Below, one piece after another: positions 31,683 through 40,496 of a DNA stretch of 42,657 nucleotides. Position 1 is the first letter of the stretch. Every line of letters begins with the position of its first letter. The position numbers and the translations under genes were made by a program. Under the pieces are notes generated by a model. It did no database searches. It was given only the letters and a program-made list of their open reading frames with translations, and was not told where the DNA came from. The stretch is from Maribacter sp. 4G9 (GTDB lineage Bacteria > Bacteroidota > Bacteroidia > Flavobacteriales > Flavobacteriaceae). The stretch lies in assembly GCF_002742265.1 (NCBI RefSeq), contig NZ_MDGL01000005.1, forward strand, positions 1 through 42,657, written 5' to 3'.

Positions 31683-32126
31683 CTATATCGCCCTTTTTAG
31701 GTACGTCGAAGCATCCTTGCACCCGAACAATCCTATAGGTGCTATGGCAGCCATTAAGGCCTTAATTTCCCTTTCCTCGTTTTCATTGAAAACTTCCATG
31801 GAGTTCAATATCATGGAATGTACCTGCCCTTGCCTTTGTTCTTTAAAATCAGGGTTTTCTTCCTGAAAAAGAGCAGCCTTTAATCGGTTGTTTCTGGATG
31901 TGGCTTGATCCAATTGCGAAATAAGGTCCTTGACTTCATCCAAGGGATTCTTTGAAATAATCCGGTCAAATTCGTCGTGAATACCTTGCTTCCAAAAATG
32001 CAATGTTTGCAATCTGGAATCGATATCCTTTTCTATTTCCAAATGGAGTTTTGGTGTTCTATTCTTTATTGTCTCTTTCCTCATTGGATTCCTAATTATT
32101 AATTGAAGGTAGTGGTTCAATTCCAT
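31683..32126 (-). CDS. Helical protein of unknown function
   Basis: 147 residues (133 if starting at the Met at 32084, MRKETIKNRTPKLHLEIEKD). Mostly alpha-helical and charged, with a hydrophobic end AALMAAIAPIGLFGC-like (ALMAAIAPIGLFGCKDAST). It has no signal peptide or recognised motif. It is convergent with the BLUF gene (21-base gap). I do not recognise the family; base composition and codon use look normal for the window. Confidence 0.55.
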   Translation of the reverse strand: MELNHYLQLIIRNPMRKETIKNRTPKLHLEIEKDIDSRLQTLHFWKQGIHDEFDRIISKNPLDEVKDLISQLDQATSRNNRLKAALFQEENPDFKEQRQGQVHSMILNSMEVFNENEEREIKALMAAIAPIGLFGCKDASTYLKRAI

Positions 32127-32209
32127 AAAAATTACCGCTAAAATTTCGATTAGGTGCTTAAATCACATCCCAATGGATTGTAGGCAATTCCCCTGTATAC
32201 GTGTATAAA

Positions 32210-33208
32210 TTAGGCCGAAAGCCTTTCTCCCCGTGCCTTCATGAGGTAAATCTTTGGTGAATGTTTGAATCTTTTACTGAAAATTTTGGAAAAATAGCTT
32301 CTGCTGGAAAAACCAATGGTATATACTATTTCTGATACATTAAGGTCAGTTTCCTGTATTAACCTTTCGGCTAGGTCCAAGCGTTGGTTCTTGATGCAAC
32401 TCGCCACGGTCGATCCCGTAAGCACTTTGAATCCCGACTGCAATTTTGCGGCGGACAAGCCATACTTTCTAACAAAATAATCGATGGAATAGGGATATTC
32501 CGGTTTTTCCTTGATTTCTTCTATGGCATCCTCTACACGCAACATTTCACGTTTTGTCAATGCCGCTTCATGGAGTGTCTTTTTGGAACTATCATTTTTA
32601 TAGTGCAAAATCTCAAGTGCCAAGGTGAAATGTACTATGCCCTCAATCAACAATTTTCTTACCACCCCTGTTTGCGAAATAGCCTTTATTTGAAGTAAAT
32701 GTTCCTTGATCTTAAGATTCACCGTTCCCACATATTCGTACTTCTTTTTCTTTAAAAATTGGGTGAACAACTGATGCTTTAATCTTTTGGTCTCCTCCTT
32801 TGTAGATTCATGGGCGTCATTGGAGATTTGGATTACGGAGAAATGCACCTTTTTTCCGGGTGCTACAGTAATTTTGACATCCTCTTCTGCCCCTCCTAGA
32901 ATGACAGTTCTTAAGGAATCTACCTCAATGGCCGTTTTGCTCATTGGAAGTTTCAACGTAAAACTCCCCTCCAAACAATAGATAAAGAACAAACTGTCCT
33001 TAGTCGAATTTTTAAGGTTCAATTTTATTTCCTCCGTAGCTTTTAAGTCAAATTGACTATATCCAATGCCCGATTCCAGTTCAACGGAATGGACGCGTCC
33101 TTTCCCCTTGTTGTTATCGAACATAAGTATACGTTCCGTATCGAATACGGAGATACTCCCCCCCAGATTATCGTTTAGCTGATTTAATTTTGCATGTGTA
33201 GCATTCAT
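32210..33208 (-). CDS. AraC-family transcriptional regulator with N-terminal sensing domain
   Basis: 332 residues. The C-terminal AraC DNA-binding domain (about 225-330) has two helix-turn-helices: PYSIDYFVRKYGLSAAKLQS and LNVSEIVYTIGFSSRSYFSK, then IFSKRFKHSPKIYLMKARGE. The first 200 residues form a cupin-like ligand domain (FFIYCLEGSFTLKLPMS; VHFSVIQIS). It is monocistronic on the minus strand between the unknown helical protein and the histidine kinase, with an A/T-rich promoter region at 33209-33362. Confidence 0.9.
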   Translation of the reverse strand: MNATHAKLNQLNDNLGGSISVFDTERILMFDNNKGKGRVHSVELESGIGYSQFDLKATEEIKLNLKNSTKDSLFFIYCLEGSFTLKLPMSKTAIEVDSLRTVILGGAEEDVKITVAPGKKVHFSVIQISNDAHESTKEETKRLKHQLFTQFLKKKKYEYVGTVNLKIKEHLLQIKAISQTGVVRKLLIEGIVHFTLALEILHYKNDSSKKTLHEAALTKREMLRVEDAIEEIKEKPEYPYSIDYFVRKYGLSAAKLQSGFKVLTGSTVASCIKNQRLDLAERLIQETDLNVSEIVYTIGFSSRSYFSKIFSKRFKHSPKIYLMKARGERLSA

Positions 33209-33362
33209 GGTCGACTGTTTTAGATGGTTGAAACAAGTGATTTCTGAACACTTGCTTTTTGATTGTACAAAGATCTAAATCAGCCATTCAAGTATGTTAT
33301 AACATTTTTACTATCTATTACAACATCTCACTTTTAGCCCTGAAGTTTCAAGAGGTTGGGAG

Positions 33363-34916
33363 CTACTTTGACAAGGACGGAAGGTACACGGTGAAAACCG
33401 CTCCTTCATTTATTTTGCTTGTTCCCAGTATGGCACCGTTGTGAGCCTCCACTATCTTCTTACAAATGGCCAGGCCCAATCCCGTTCCTGAATACTCGTT
33501 TTTACCATGAAGTCTTTGGAAGATCCCAAAAATCCTTTCCCCGTATTGGTCATCAAAACCTATTCCATTGTCTATAAATTCCAATTTATGGTACTTGCCG
33601 TCGGGGAGGTTGGAAATTGGATGGATAGCGTCCACCCTGGTCTTGCTATGCTTGATGTGTACCACAGGTACTGTATCCCCTGCAATGTATTTTAGTGAAT
33701 TGCCAATAAGGTTTAGGAACAGTTGTTCCATTTGAAATTGCACACCATTTATTTCAGGAAGTTTGTCCGCCTTTATTTTGGCCTTTGTCTCACATATCCT
33801 TTCGCCCAAATCTTCCAAAACATCTGTCAATATTTCATTAAGGTCTACTTTAATATGTTTATCCTCAACATCCTCTATTCTGGAATACGACAATAGATTG
33901 GATATAAGGTTTCTCATCCGCTCTGTGGAGGAAATGACCTTATCCAGATAGTTTTTTGATTTTGGCCCAAGACTTTCCTTTTCCTCGTCATACAATCTGC
34001 TGAGGAACATCTGAATCTTTCGCAAGGGTTCCTGAAGGTCATGGCTAGCTATACGGTTAAAGGCTTCAAGGTCTGCATTACTTTTTTTTAGTTCGGCATT
34101 CTTTGCCTGCAATATGGATTCCTGCTCAATCTGTTTGGTAACGTCCTTAAAAACGCCAACCACATGCCAACCGTTATCGGAGAGATAGTATTCTCCAATA
34201 GTGTTCACATATTTTACCTCTCCCGTTGTTGTAACGACCTTAAAAGTTATATCTATCCGCTCCTTCTTACTTTTACTATCGTTTATTACCTGCCTGACCC
34301 ATGCAATGTCCTTTTCATGCACAAAGCTTAGGATAGCTTCAAAGGTAGGTTCAAAGTCGGACGCCCTGGTATAGCCCAATAACTTATAGACATTATCGGA
34401 TAGGCTAAGGGTTCCTTTTTTAAGATTCCACCTAAAGCTTCCAATATTGGCTACATACTCTGCATCCAGCAACAATTTATTCTGTATCTGCAGCTGCCGT
34501 TCATATTGTTTTTCCTTGGTAATATCCTTTAAAAAATTGACCACACCATTTTCTAATTTAACCAGTCTACCACCGAACCATACTACCAATCCTTCAAAAT
34601 CAAATTTGGCAGTATAATTGGTCGTTTCTCCAGTAGAGAAGCATTTTTTAGCCATGTCAAAAACCCCATTATCGATAACCTGTGGGTCATAATCCAACCA
34701 TCGCAAACCAATCATTTCATTTATTTTCAAATGTGTGATTTCCTCTATTCGGTTATTAACATACTTAATGATAAAATCCTCTATGTCACCAGTATCATTG
34801 AAATGTGGTTCCAAGTAGGCAATAACATTATTGCTACAATCTAATATTTTCTCCCTAAATAAGTTGGAGAATTCCAGCTCTGAAATTCGGTTCCTCAGTT
34901 CGATTCTGTCCGGCAT
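33363..34916 (-). CDS. Soluble PAS-domain sensor histidine kinase
   Basis: 517 residues with no membrane helices. Two PAS-type domains lie at about 20-135 and 150-262 (ITKEKQYERQLQ; GWHVVGVFKDVTKQIEQE). A coiled coil leads to the H-box ASHDLQEPLRKIQ with His292. Kinase motifs: N-box NLIGNSLKY (about 402-410), G1 DNGIGFD (449-455), G2 GTGLGLAICKKI (477-488). It reads after the response regulator (80-base gap) and an AraC-type gene, so it probably phosphorylates one of the lone regulators in response to a soluble cue sensed by PAS. Confidence 0.93.
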   Translation of the reverse strand: MPDRIELRNRISELEFSNLFREKILDCSNNVIAYLEPHFNDTGDIEDFIIKYVNNRIEEITHLKINEMIGLRWLDYDPQVIDNGVFDMAKKCFSTGETTNYTAKFDFEGLVVWFGGRLVKLENGVVNFLKDITKEKQYERQLQIQNKLLLDAEYVANIGSFRWNLKKGTLSLSDNVYKLLGYTRASDFEPTFEAILSFVHEKDIAWVRQVINDSKSKKERIDITFKVVTTTGEVKYVNTIGEYYLSDNGWHVVGVFKDVTKQIEQESILQAKNAELKKSNADLEAFNRIASHDLQEPLRKIQMFLSRLYDEEKESLGPKSKNYLDKVISSTERMRNLISNLLSYSRIEDVEDKHIKVDLNEILTDVLEDLGERICETKAKIKADKLPEINGVQFQMEQLFLNLIGNSLKYIAGDTVPVVHIKHSKTRVDAIHPISNLPDGKYHKLEFIDNGIGFDDQYGERIFGIFQRLHGKNEYSGTGLGLAICKKIVEAHNGAILGTSKINEGAVFTVYLPSLSK

Positions 34917-34996
34917 ATAATTGGGAGATTAAATGGGTTACTTGAACTATTTCCATCTAAATGAGTTTTCATGGACACTATATAAATTATGGGTGT

Positions 34997-35437
34997 TTAA
35001 ATTCTTAATAGAAAGTTTTCTTTCTTAAAATCGTCCATGTGATAGGCCCAATTCATTTTTATTACCTGCGTCAACGACTTTTTAAGGTCCTCAAAGCTGG
35101 AAGGTTTCTTGATATAGATATTGGCACCCTTTAAAAAAGTCTGCTCAATATCCTTATCAGAGGACGAGGTGGAATAAATCGCTATGGGCAATTCCTTTAG
35201 GTGTTGCTGTTTTCGAATTTCCGTCAAACACTCGAAACCGTTCATAATGGGCATATTAAGGTCCAAAAAAATCAGATTGGGCAAATTTTCGATTTGCTGC
35301 ATCAAATAATCAAGACAACTTTTACCATTGTTCAGTTGTTTTAGTTCCGTATTTAGTTTAACTCCAACGAGAGCTTCGGCAAAAAACTCCCTATCATCCT
35401 CATCGTCGTCTACCAGTAAAATTTTCATTTTCGTCAT
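34997..35437 (-). CDS. Single-domain response regulator (Rcp1-like), copy 2
   Basis: 146 residues, REC domain only: acidic pocket VDDDEDDREF, phospho-Asp59 (IFLDLNMPIMNGFECL), AIYSTS and YIKKPSSF. A start at codon 4 (MKILLVDDDE) is equally likely. It is clearly homologous to the regulator at 30608-31057. It lies 80 bases upstream of the PAS kinase gene, its probable partner, and 10 bases after an AraC-type gene. Confidence 0.92.
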   Translation of the reverse strand: MTKMKILLVDDDEDDREFFAEALVGVKLNTELKQLNNGKSCLDYLMQQIENLPNLIFLDLNMPIMNGFECLTEIRKQQHLKELPIAIYSTSSSDKDIEQTFLKGANIYIKKPSSFEDLKKSLTQVIKMNWAYHMDDFKKENFLLRI

Positions 35438-35447
35438 ATGATATTCA

Positions 35448-35999
35448 TTAATTAAAGGTGTTTATAGTGTTCTTTTTGATTTTCAAATATTGGGTAGTGG
35501 TCAACCCGGTTACTTTTTTAAATTGACTAGACAGATGTGGGACACTACTAAAATTTAAACGGTATGCGATATCTGATAATGTCCTATTTTCTTCTGCCAA
35601 AAGCTCTTTTACTCTATCTATCCTTATTAGGATATAGAAATTTTCAATGGTGGTAAAGGTTTTGGAGGTAAAGTGGTTGGACAGGTAGGAATAGCTATAC
35701 CCAAGTTCTTCCGATAGCATTGTTGATATGGGCACATTTTTGTCATAATCGCCTTGAACATACTTTTTGATCAAGGATTTTATCTGCACGAGTAAGTCCA
35801 ATTTATCCTCTTGGCCCATGATGATTCCATAGGTAGCCAGGATTTTGGCGATTTCCTTCAATCTTTCGCTACTCACATCTTCAGATAGTTTTACATAATT
35901 ATCCTGTATGAATTCTACCTCAAGTCCCAACACTTCTACGGTTCTTTTGACCACTTCAAAAAGGACCTTTTCAATATCATATGTAAGTTCTAGCTTCAC
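35448..35999 (-). CDS. Short AraC-type helix-turn-helix regulator
   Basis: 183 residues. The first ~75 have a helical, acidic domain I do not recognise (YDIEKVLFEVVKRTVEVLGL). Residues 80-180 are the AraC DNA-binding domain: VPISTMLSEELGYSYSYLSN, then RTLSDIAYRLNFSSVPHLSS and QFKKVTGLTTTQYLK. Small AraC regulators of this form sit next to lone REC proteins in Bacteroidetes. It probably starts a three-gene operon with the response regulator (10 bases) and kinase. Confidence 0.88.
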   Translation of the reverse strand: MKLELTYDIEKVLFEVVKRTVEVLGLEVEFIQDNYVKLSEDVSSERLKEIAKILATYGIIMGQEDKLDLLVQIKSLIKKYVQGDYDKNVPISTMLSEELGYSYSYLSNHFTSKTFTTIENFYILIRIDRVKELLAEENRTLSDIAYRLNFSSVPHLSSQFKKVTGLTTTQYLKIKKNTINTFN

Positions 36000-36514
36000 T
36001 TCCTTGACTCCAATTAGATAAACCTCTAAAATATTTACATTTCTCGAACGCCGATAACGAAATACAGTTTTTCTTTAACGTTTTTTGGCCCCAAGGAACG
36101 TATTCGGAAAAAATGGAATTTCCTTTTATATATACGCCAAGAATAGTATCCTAGGACGACTACATGTTGGGATTAACAAATCTTTGGGAATTAACCCTTT
36201 GAATAATTTATGGGTAATTTAATACAGTGATTCACTAAAATCCTTATTGATTGTTTCCTAAATATCCATAATTTTCCAATCCATATCATGAAATTTTTTA
36301 TTTTGAAATGTCAAGGAATTTCCCATTTTCAAAAAAAAGCATGATCATTTAACGGAAAACGATACATTGGTGGGACAGTAAAAGGCCGATTACTTTCTCA
36401 CGAGAGACGAATAAAGTCCCATACGGTTTTATGACCTGCCCATTAAACCCTTTAAATTCATACTTTTAACAAGAAACAGCTAACATAAAGACCCATTATC
36501 CAAAACTAAAATGT
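36000..36514. other. Intergenic region upstream of VIT1, 515 bases
   Basis: The region lies between divergent genes (AraC-type and VIT1). No coding frame is supported. It is A/T-rich with short inverted repeats: AGTGATTCACT near 36225-36235, and AAAATGGAATTTCC (about 36112) related in inverted form to GGAATTTCCCATTTT (about 36312). Promoters for both genes must lie here, but I cannot place them securely. Confidence 0.5.
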
Positions 36515-37228
36515 ATGGCAGAGAACAACGAACTGGACGATTATCTGGACAACCATTACATTCACCGAAGTAATTGGTTGCGGGCAGCGGTCTTGGGAGC
36601 CAATGACGGCATACTTTCCACCGCAAGTATCGCCATTGGTGTTGCGGCAGCCAGTGATATTAGGGAACCGGTCATTTTGGCCACTTTGGCCGGACTTGTA
36701 GCAGGGGCCTTATCCATGGCAGCTGGTGAATATGTCTCCGTAAGTTCTCAAACCGATGTAGAAAAGGCCGATATAAAAAGGGAGCTGGAGGAACTGATCG
36801 AAACCCCAGAATTAGAGTTAAAACGCTTGGCCCAAATATACGAAGATCGGGGTTTAAAGAAAGGAACCGCATTGAGCGTAGCCAAGGAACTAACCGCACA
36901 TGATGCTTTGGGTGCCCATGTACGGGACGAATTGGGAATCAATGAAATAAGTGCCGCAAATCCCCTACAAGCGGCCTTGGCATCCGGTGGCGCATTTACC
37001 ATAGGCGGAGTATTGCCCTTTTTGGTGACACTTTTTTTGCCCCTGAAAGGAATGGAATATTACTTATATGGATTTGCCATATTTTTCCTGGTCATTCTAG
37101 GAGCCATGGCCGCCAAGGCAGGGGGCTCTAGCATCCTAAAAGCGATAGGCCGTATCACCTTTTGGGGTACAGTGGCCATGGGGCTAACGGCCTTGGTAGG
37201 ACACTTTTTTGGGGTAAACATGGCCTAG
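36515..37228 (+). CDS. VIT1/CCC1-family Fe2+/Mn2+ transporter
   Basis: 237 residues. The VIT family start WLRAAVLGANDGILSTASIA and the helix GLVAGALSMAAGEYVSVSSQ are clear. A cytoplasmic metal-binding helix bundle with acidic residues follows (VEKADIKRELEELIETPELE; TAHDALGAHVRDELGI), then three more membrane helices ending AMGLTALVGHFFG. Eukaryotic relatives move Fe2+ or Mn2+ into vacuoles by H+ antiport. In bacteria these export metal from the cytoplasm. It lies 23 bases before a convergent sigma-factor gene. Confidence 0.93.
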   Translation: MAENNELDDYLDNHYIHRSNWLRAAVLGANDGILSTASIAIGVAAASDIREPVILATLAGLVAGALSMAAGEYVSVSSQTDVEKADIKRELEELIETPELELKRLAQIYEDRGLKKGTALSVAKELTAHDALGAHVRDELGINEISAANPLQAALASGGAFTIGGVLPFLVTLFLPLKGMEYYLYGFAIFFLVILGAMAAKAGGSSILKAIGRITFWGTVAMGLTALVGHFFGVNMA

Positions 37229-37251
37229 GTTTCAAAAAAAACGGGATTGAT

Positions 37252-38028
37252 TTAATTACTGTCTATTAAAAAACGTTTAACAAAACTATCCTTTAACAAT
37301 TTCCTGGCCCTCGACAAAAGTGTTTCCACTTCATCTAAGGTGACCTCCCTAATATGTGCAATTTCAGCGGTAGTAAAACCTTGGTCCGCATATAATTGAA
37401 ATACGGTCCTCATAGGCTGGGACATTTGGTTCAAAACCATATGTAAGTGTCTTTCCACACGTTCTTGCTCCAGACTCTTATCCAGTTTTTCAGCAAGCTC
37501 CTTTTCCTCTTCGGTTATGAAGACATGCTTTAAAACATAATCGTTCTTGGTCAACGAACGATCGTCCAATTCTTCCAAAAGTAACAAATCCCCATCGCCA
37601 TCCGTGCTATACTCCTCTTCCATGGAATCCCATTCCTGTTTGGAATAGGTATCGATGTTCTCGAAAAACATGTGATCGAATTCCTCTTCGGTCAAACGAT
37701 CGTCCAACAGGTTATCCACTTTTTTATAAAGAAAAGGGCGAAGGTCATATTCATTTTTCACTAATTCCCAATTATCGTATACTTCAATAAACAATTGGTC
37801 CGTAAAGTCATTGGGGCTGAACATTCCCTTATTCAATGTGCCGGCAAGTATTGCGGTCTTCAACCTTTTGGCAACATAATGTTGAACCTGTGGCATCAAA
37901 CGCAATAATTCCTTATTAAAAGCCTCACGGTTCTCTTGGTTTCTAAAATTAACCAGATTGTTATAGGTCTCTTGAACCACCCAAAGTACGGTTCCCATAT
38001 TTGCTGTGTTTTCTTTTGTTCCATCCAT
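37252..38028 (-). CDS. Sigma-70-family RNA polymerase sigma factor (ECF-like)
   Basis: 258 residues. A weak region-2 segment lies near 35-100 (ELLRLMPQVQHYVAKRLKTA; DFTDQLFIEVYDNWELVKNE). A long acidic linker follows (SMEEEYSTDGDGDLLLLEEL). Region 4 is near 205-250: MSQPMRTVFQLYADQGFTTA, EIAHIREVTLDEVETLLSRA. The acidic insertion makes it longer than a usual ECF sigma. It is divergent from the USP at 38221 and separated by palindromic sites at 38092 and 38157, so it may direct or share stress expression. Confidence 0.82.
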   Translation of the reverse strand: MDGTKENTANMGTVLWVVQETYNNLVNFRNQENREAFNKELLRLMPQVQHYVAKRLKTAILAGTLNKGMFSPNDFTDQLFIEVYDNWELVKNEYDLRPFLYKKVDNLLDDRLTEEEFDHMFFENIDTYSKQEWDSMEEEYSTDGDGDLLLLEELDDRSLTKNDYVLKHVFITEEEKELAEKLDKSLEQERVERHLHMVLNQMSQPMRTVFQLYADQGFTTAEIAHIREVTLDEVETLLSRARKLLKDSFVKRFLIDSN

Positions 38029-38091
38029 GGCTAATTTGTTTTATATATTGATTTATTACATGGAATGTACCTTGAAACAAAAACAAAAAAC

Positions 38092-38105
38092 ATGATTTAT
38101 ATCAT
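38092..38105. promoter_or_regulatory. ATGAT-N4-ATCAT palindrome, site 1
   Basis: ATGATTTATATCAT has perfect 5-base arms with a 4-base spacer, the same spacing as FNR (TTGAT-N4-ATCAA). It lies 64 bases before the sigma-factor start on the minus strand and 116 bases before the USP start on the plus strand. Confidence 0.6.
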
Positions 38106-38156
38106 TAAAAATCAAATATTTAAAGTCTATCTTAAGTACATGCCGATGTAGGTCGC

Positions 38157-38170
38157 ATGATAAATGTCAT
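38157..38170. promoter_or_regulatory. ATGAT-N4-GTCAT palindrome, site 2
   Basis: ATGATAAATGTCAT differs from the site at 40483-40496 at one base only. The centre is about 57 bases before the USP start codon, a position suited to activation by a CRP/FNR-type regulator if transcription starts a short way upstream of the gene. Confidence 0.6.
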
Positions 38171-38220
38171 ACTTTGCATAAAGAAAACCCTTTACTTTTA
38201 AAAGTGTTAAATCAAGAGCT

Positions 38221-38694
38221 ATGAAAAATATTCTTATTCCAACCGATTTTTCTGCCAATGCCGATAATGCCATCGCGTTTGCATTGGATCTCCTCAAATG
38301 TGACCGCACCAATTTTTATTTGATGCATGCCTATGCCGATGAACTCTATCAGAAAACCTATAGTACGGAAGACGGCAATTTCAGTGCGGAGAAGAAAAAA
38401 ATGGCTCAGGCTTCGGAAGAAAAACTTGTTGAAATAATTTCAAGGGTTAAAAGGGAAAAGCACAACCCAAAGCATCGCTTTGAGTCCATTTCTGTATTTG
38501 AATCCCTGGTAGACGGGGTCAACGATTTTGTCAACCTTAAGGACATTGACTTGGTACTAATGGGAACCAAAGGTCAGACAGCGGACAAGAACATCACTTT
38601 TGGAAGCCATACCGTTCAAGTCTTTAAATATGTAAAGTGCCCGGTTTTGGCCATTCCCAGTGATTATACATTTTCGCAGCCCAAAAAGATATAG
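38221..38694 (+). CDS. Universal stress protein, first domain of a split two-domain USP
   Basis: 157 residues ending at an amber codon (TAG, 38692-38694). It opens MKNILIPTDFSANADNAIAF and holds the ATP-binding motif GTKGQTADKNITFGS (G-2x-G-9x-G-S). The frame continues on past the TAG for 124 codons with the second USP domain. Without the TAG the protein would be 281 residues, the size of the siblings downstream (281, 286, 282). The sibling residues at this spot (KTVLFS, KSILFP, KKIAFI) suggest that a Leu codon such as TTG became TAG. The first domain alone could still bind ATP and dimerise. Confidence 0.85.
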   Translation: MKNILIPTDFSANADNAIAFALDLLKCDRTNFYLMHAYADELYQKTYSTEDGNFSAEKKKMAQASEEKLVEIISRVKREKHNPKHRFESISVFESLVDGVNDFVNLKDIDLVLMGTKGQTADKNITFGSHTVQVFKYVKCPVLAIPSDYTFSQPKKI

Positions 38695-38709
38695 TTCCCA
38701 TCGGATTAT

Positions 38710-39066
38710 ATGGTTCCCTACAAACGAAGGGAACTAAAACTATTGGATACGTTGGCCGGCCGATTTAAGTCCGAAGTCCATTCGCTCTACATTTCAGATT
38801 TTGAGGATTTGAGCCATAGACAAACTGACAATCAATTGTTCCTCAAGGGATCGCTGCCCAAGGCCAAACTTAACTTTATAAGAAGGAAAGTTAAGAACAG
38901 GGGAATTGCCATTATGGATTATGCCCAAGAACAGGGTATGGACCTGTTGGTCATGGTAAATTCCAGGCACTCTTTTTTGGAGGATATGCTATACCGTTCC
39001 ACCGTGGACCAAATAGCCCTTAACCCAGTTATACCGTTTTTAGTTTTACAAAACCTACCTCGTTAA
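38710..39066 (+). CDS. Second domain of the split USP (reading on from the amber codon)
   Basis: 118 residues from an in-frame ATG at 38710, or read from 38695 (FPSDYMVPYKRRELKLLDTL) if the TAG is suppressed. The domain corresponds to the second half of the other USPs (FSTDYM..., ITDFKK...) and ends FLVLQNLPR, like FLQEK in the sibling. There is no ATP motif, as in the second domains of the siblings. No evident ribosome-binding site precedes the internal ATG, so this part may be untranslated or made by re-initiation. It is probably a recent pseudogene half. Confidence 0.65.
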   Translation: MVPYKRRELKLLDTLAGRFKSEVHSLYISDFEDLSHRQTDNQLFLKGSLPKAKLNFIRRKVKNRGIAIMDYAQEQGMDLLVMVNSRHSFLEDMLYRSTVDQIALNPVIPFLVLQNLPR

Positions 39067-39176
39067 CCGTAACATTTTAGCCATGAAACCCTCATCGAGG
39101 GATTTGTTATGATATGTTGAATGCCTCTACAAAAGTAAATGTTGAAGAATAAAGCTATTGACCTAAATTTAAACGT

Positions 39177-40022
39177 ATGAAAAAAATAATTCTACCTACA
39201 GATTTTTCTGAAAATGCCTGGAACGCCATCTTTACCGCCCTAAAGATCTACGCCGATGTCAAGTGCCATTTTTATATCGTGAACGCCTATGAACCAGGTG
39301 TTTTAAAACCTTTGGGCACTGAAAATCACAAAAGATTGGACGTGATTTACGATTCCCTTTCGCAGCACTCAGAAAAGGAATTGGCAGAAATACACACCTA
39401 TCTAGATAAAAACCATACCAACCTACAACACAGTTTTGAGACGGTTTCCATGGAAAGTACCTTTGAGGAAGCCATGGAAAAATTAGCTTCCGAAAAGGAT
39501 GCGGACCTTATCATAATGGGTACCCAGGGAGCAACAGTAGCCAAACAGGTGTTCATGGGCAGCAATACGGTAAAAGTGCTAAAAAAATTACCAAATATTC
39601 CCATTTTGGCCGTTCCGGATTCCTTCAATTTTCAAAAGTTGAAAACTGTCCTTTTCTCTACAGATTATATGAAAGGGTATGACAAATTTGAATTGGACAG
39701 TCTGTTGGAACTCGTGAATATTTGGAATGCGAACATCGAAATAATACATGTAACGGAAGAGTTCACCCTGAACGAAACACAGCAAACCAACAAAGATATT
39801 TTGGAGGAACGGCTTTCAGGTTTGGAGTTTACATTTACCGATCTTCCCTTCAACTCCAGTACGGCATACACTATAGGACAGTATACCAACAACAGGACTT
39901 CCGATATTTTAGGCATTACAAGGCACCATCATACCTTTTGGGAAAAGATCATTGGGGAACCGGTAGTGAGGAAACTAGCATTTCATTCCGAAATCCCATT
40001 GCTATTCCTCCAGGAAAAATAG
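39177..40022 (+). CDS. Universal stress protein, two UspA domains
   Basis: 281 residues. Domain 1 opens MKKIILPTDFSENAWNAIFT and has the ATP motif GTQGATVAKQVFMGS (G-2x-G-9x-G-S). Domain 2 starts near KTVLFSTDYMKGYDKFELDS and lacks the motif. Asymmetric two-domain USPs with one ATP site usually hydrolyse or bind ATP in domain 1 and use domain 2 as partner. It lies 110 bases after the split USP in the same direction. Nearest relatives are its neighbours, which indicates tandem duplication. Confidence 0.93.
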   Translation: MKKIILPTDFSENAWNAIFTALKIYADVKCHFYIVNAYEPGVLKPLGTENHKRLDVIYDSLSQHSEKELAEIHTYLDKNHTNLQHSFETVSMESTFEEAMEKLASEKDADLIIMGTQGATVAKQVFMGSNTVKVLKKLPNIPILAVPDSFNFQKLKTVLFSTDYMKGYDKFELDSLLELVNIWNANIEIIHVTEEFTLNETQQTNKDILEERLSGLEFTFTDLPFNSSTAYTIGQYTNNRTSDILGITRHHHTFWEKIIGEPVVRKLAFHSEIPLLFLQEK

Positions 40023-40045
40023 GCTTTTTGTAGGGGGGTCAATTG

Positions 40046-40345
40046 TTAGGAATGTTGCTTGATTATTTCAATGATATCGTTCTTTTGAAGTACTCCGGAT
40101 TGCCGCCATAACTGCTTGCCATTTTTGAAGAGCATCATGGTGGGAACGCCCCTAACATTGTATTTTGCAGCCAATTTTTGGTTTTTGTCCACATCTATCT
40201 TCACGATTTTTAGACGGTCCCCCATCGCATCCTTCACCTGCTTAAGGATGGGAGCCAACATTTTGCAAGGCCCACACCAATCGGCATAAAAATCCACCAG
40301 AACGGGAATTTCAGAATCTACTATATTCTTAAACGAGCTCTTCAT
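40046..40345 (-). CDS. trxA: Thioredoxin
   Basis: 99 residues with the active site ADWCGPCKMLAP (Cys near 30 and 33), the following VDKNQKLAAKYNVRGVPTMM with the cis-Pro (VPT), and GKQLWRQSGV. It is a standard cytosolic thioredoxin that reduces disulfides. The gene is on the opposite strand, ending 24 bases after the USP stop, inside the USP array. Its position within the USP cluster suggests joint stress expression. Confidence 0.93.
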   Translation of the reverse strand: MKSSFKNIVDSEIPVLVDFYADWCGPCKMLAPILKQVKDAMGDRLKIVKIDVDKNQKLAAKYNVRGVPTMMLFKNGKQLWRQSGVLQKNDIIEIIKQHS

Positions 40346-40482
40346 CAGTTTTTAGTTTTTGTTTTGAAAAGACACCTATAACATACTTCGCAATCCTAAA
40401 TCCACATGAAAAAATTTAGGTACCGATGCTTCAATTTTAATCGTTTTAATATCCAAGTTACTAAATTCAAAAGAATGAATAC

Positions 40483-40496
40483 ATGATAAATATCAT
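40483..40496. promoter_or_regulatory. ATGAT-N4-ATCAT palindrome, site 3
   Basis: ATGATAAATATCAT lies inside the 16-base CATGATAAATATCATG, with perfect 6-base arms. It lies 138 bases before the thioredoxin start and about 230 before the USP at 40726. It is nearly identical to the site at 38157, so one CRP/FNR-type regulator may control both loci. Confidence 0.6.
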
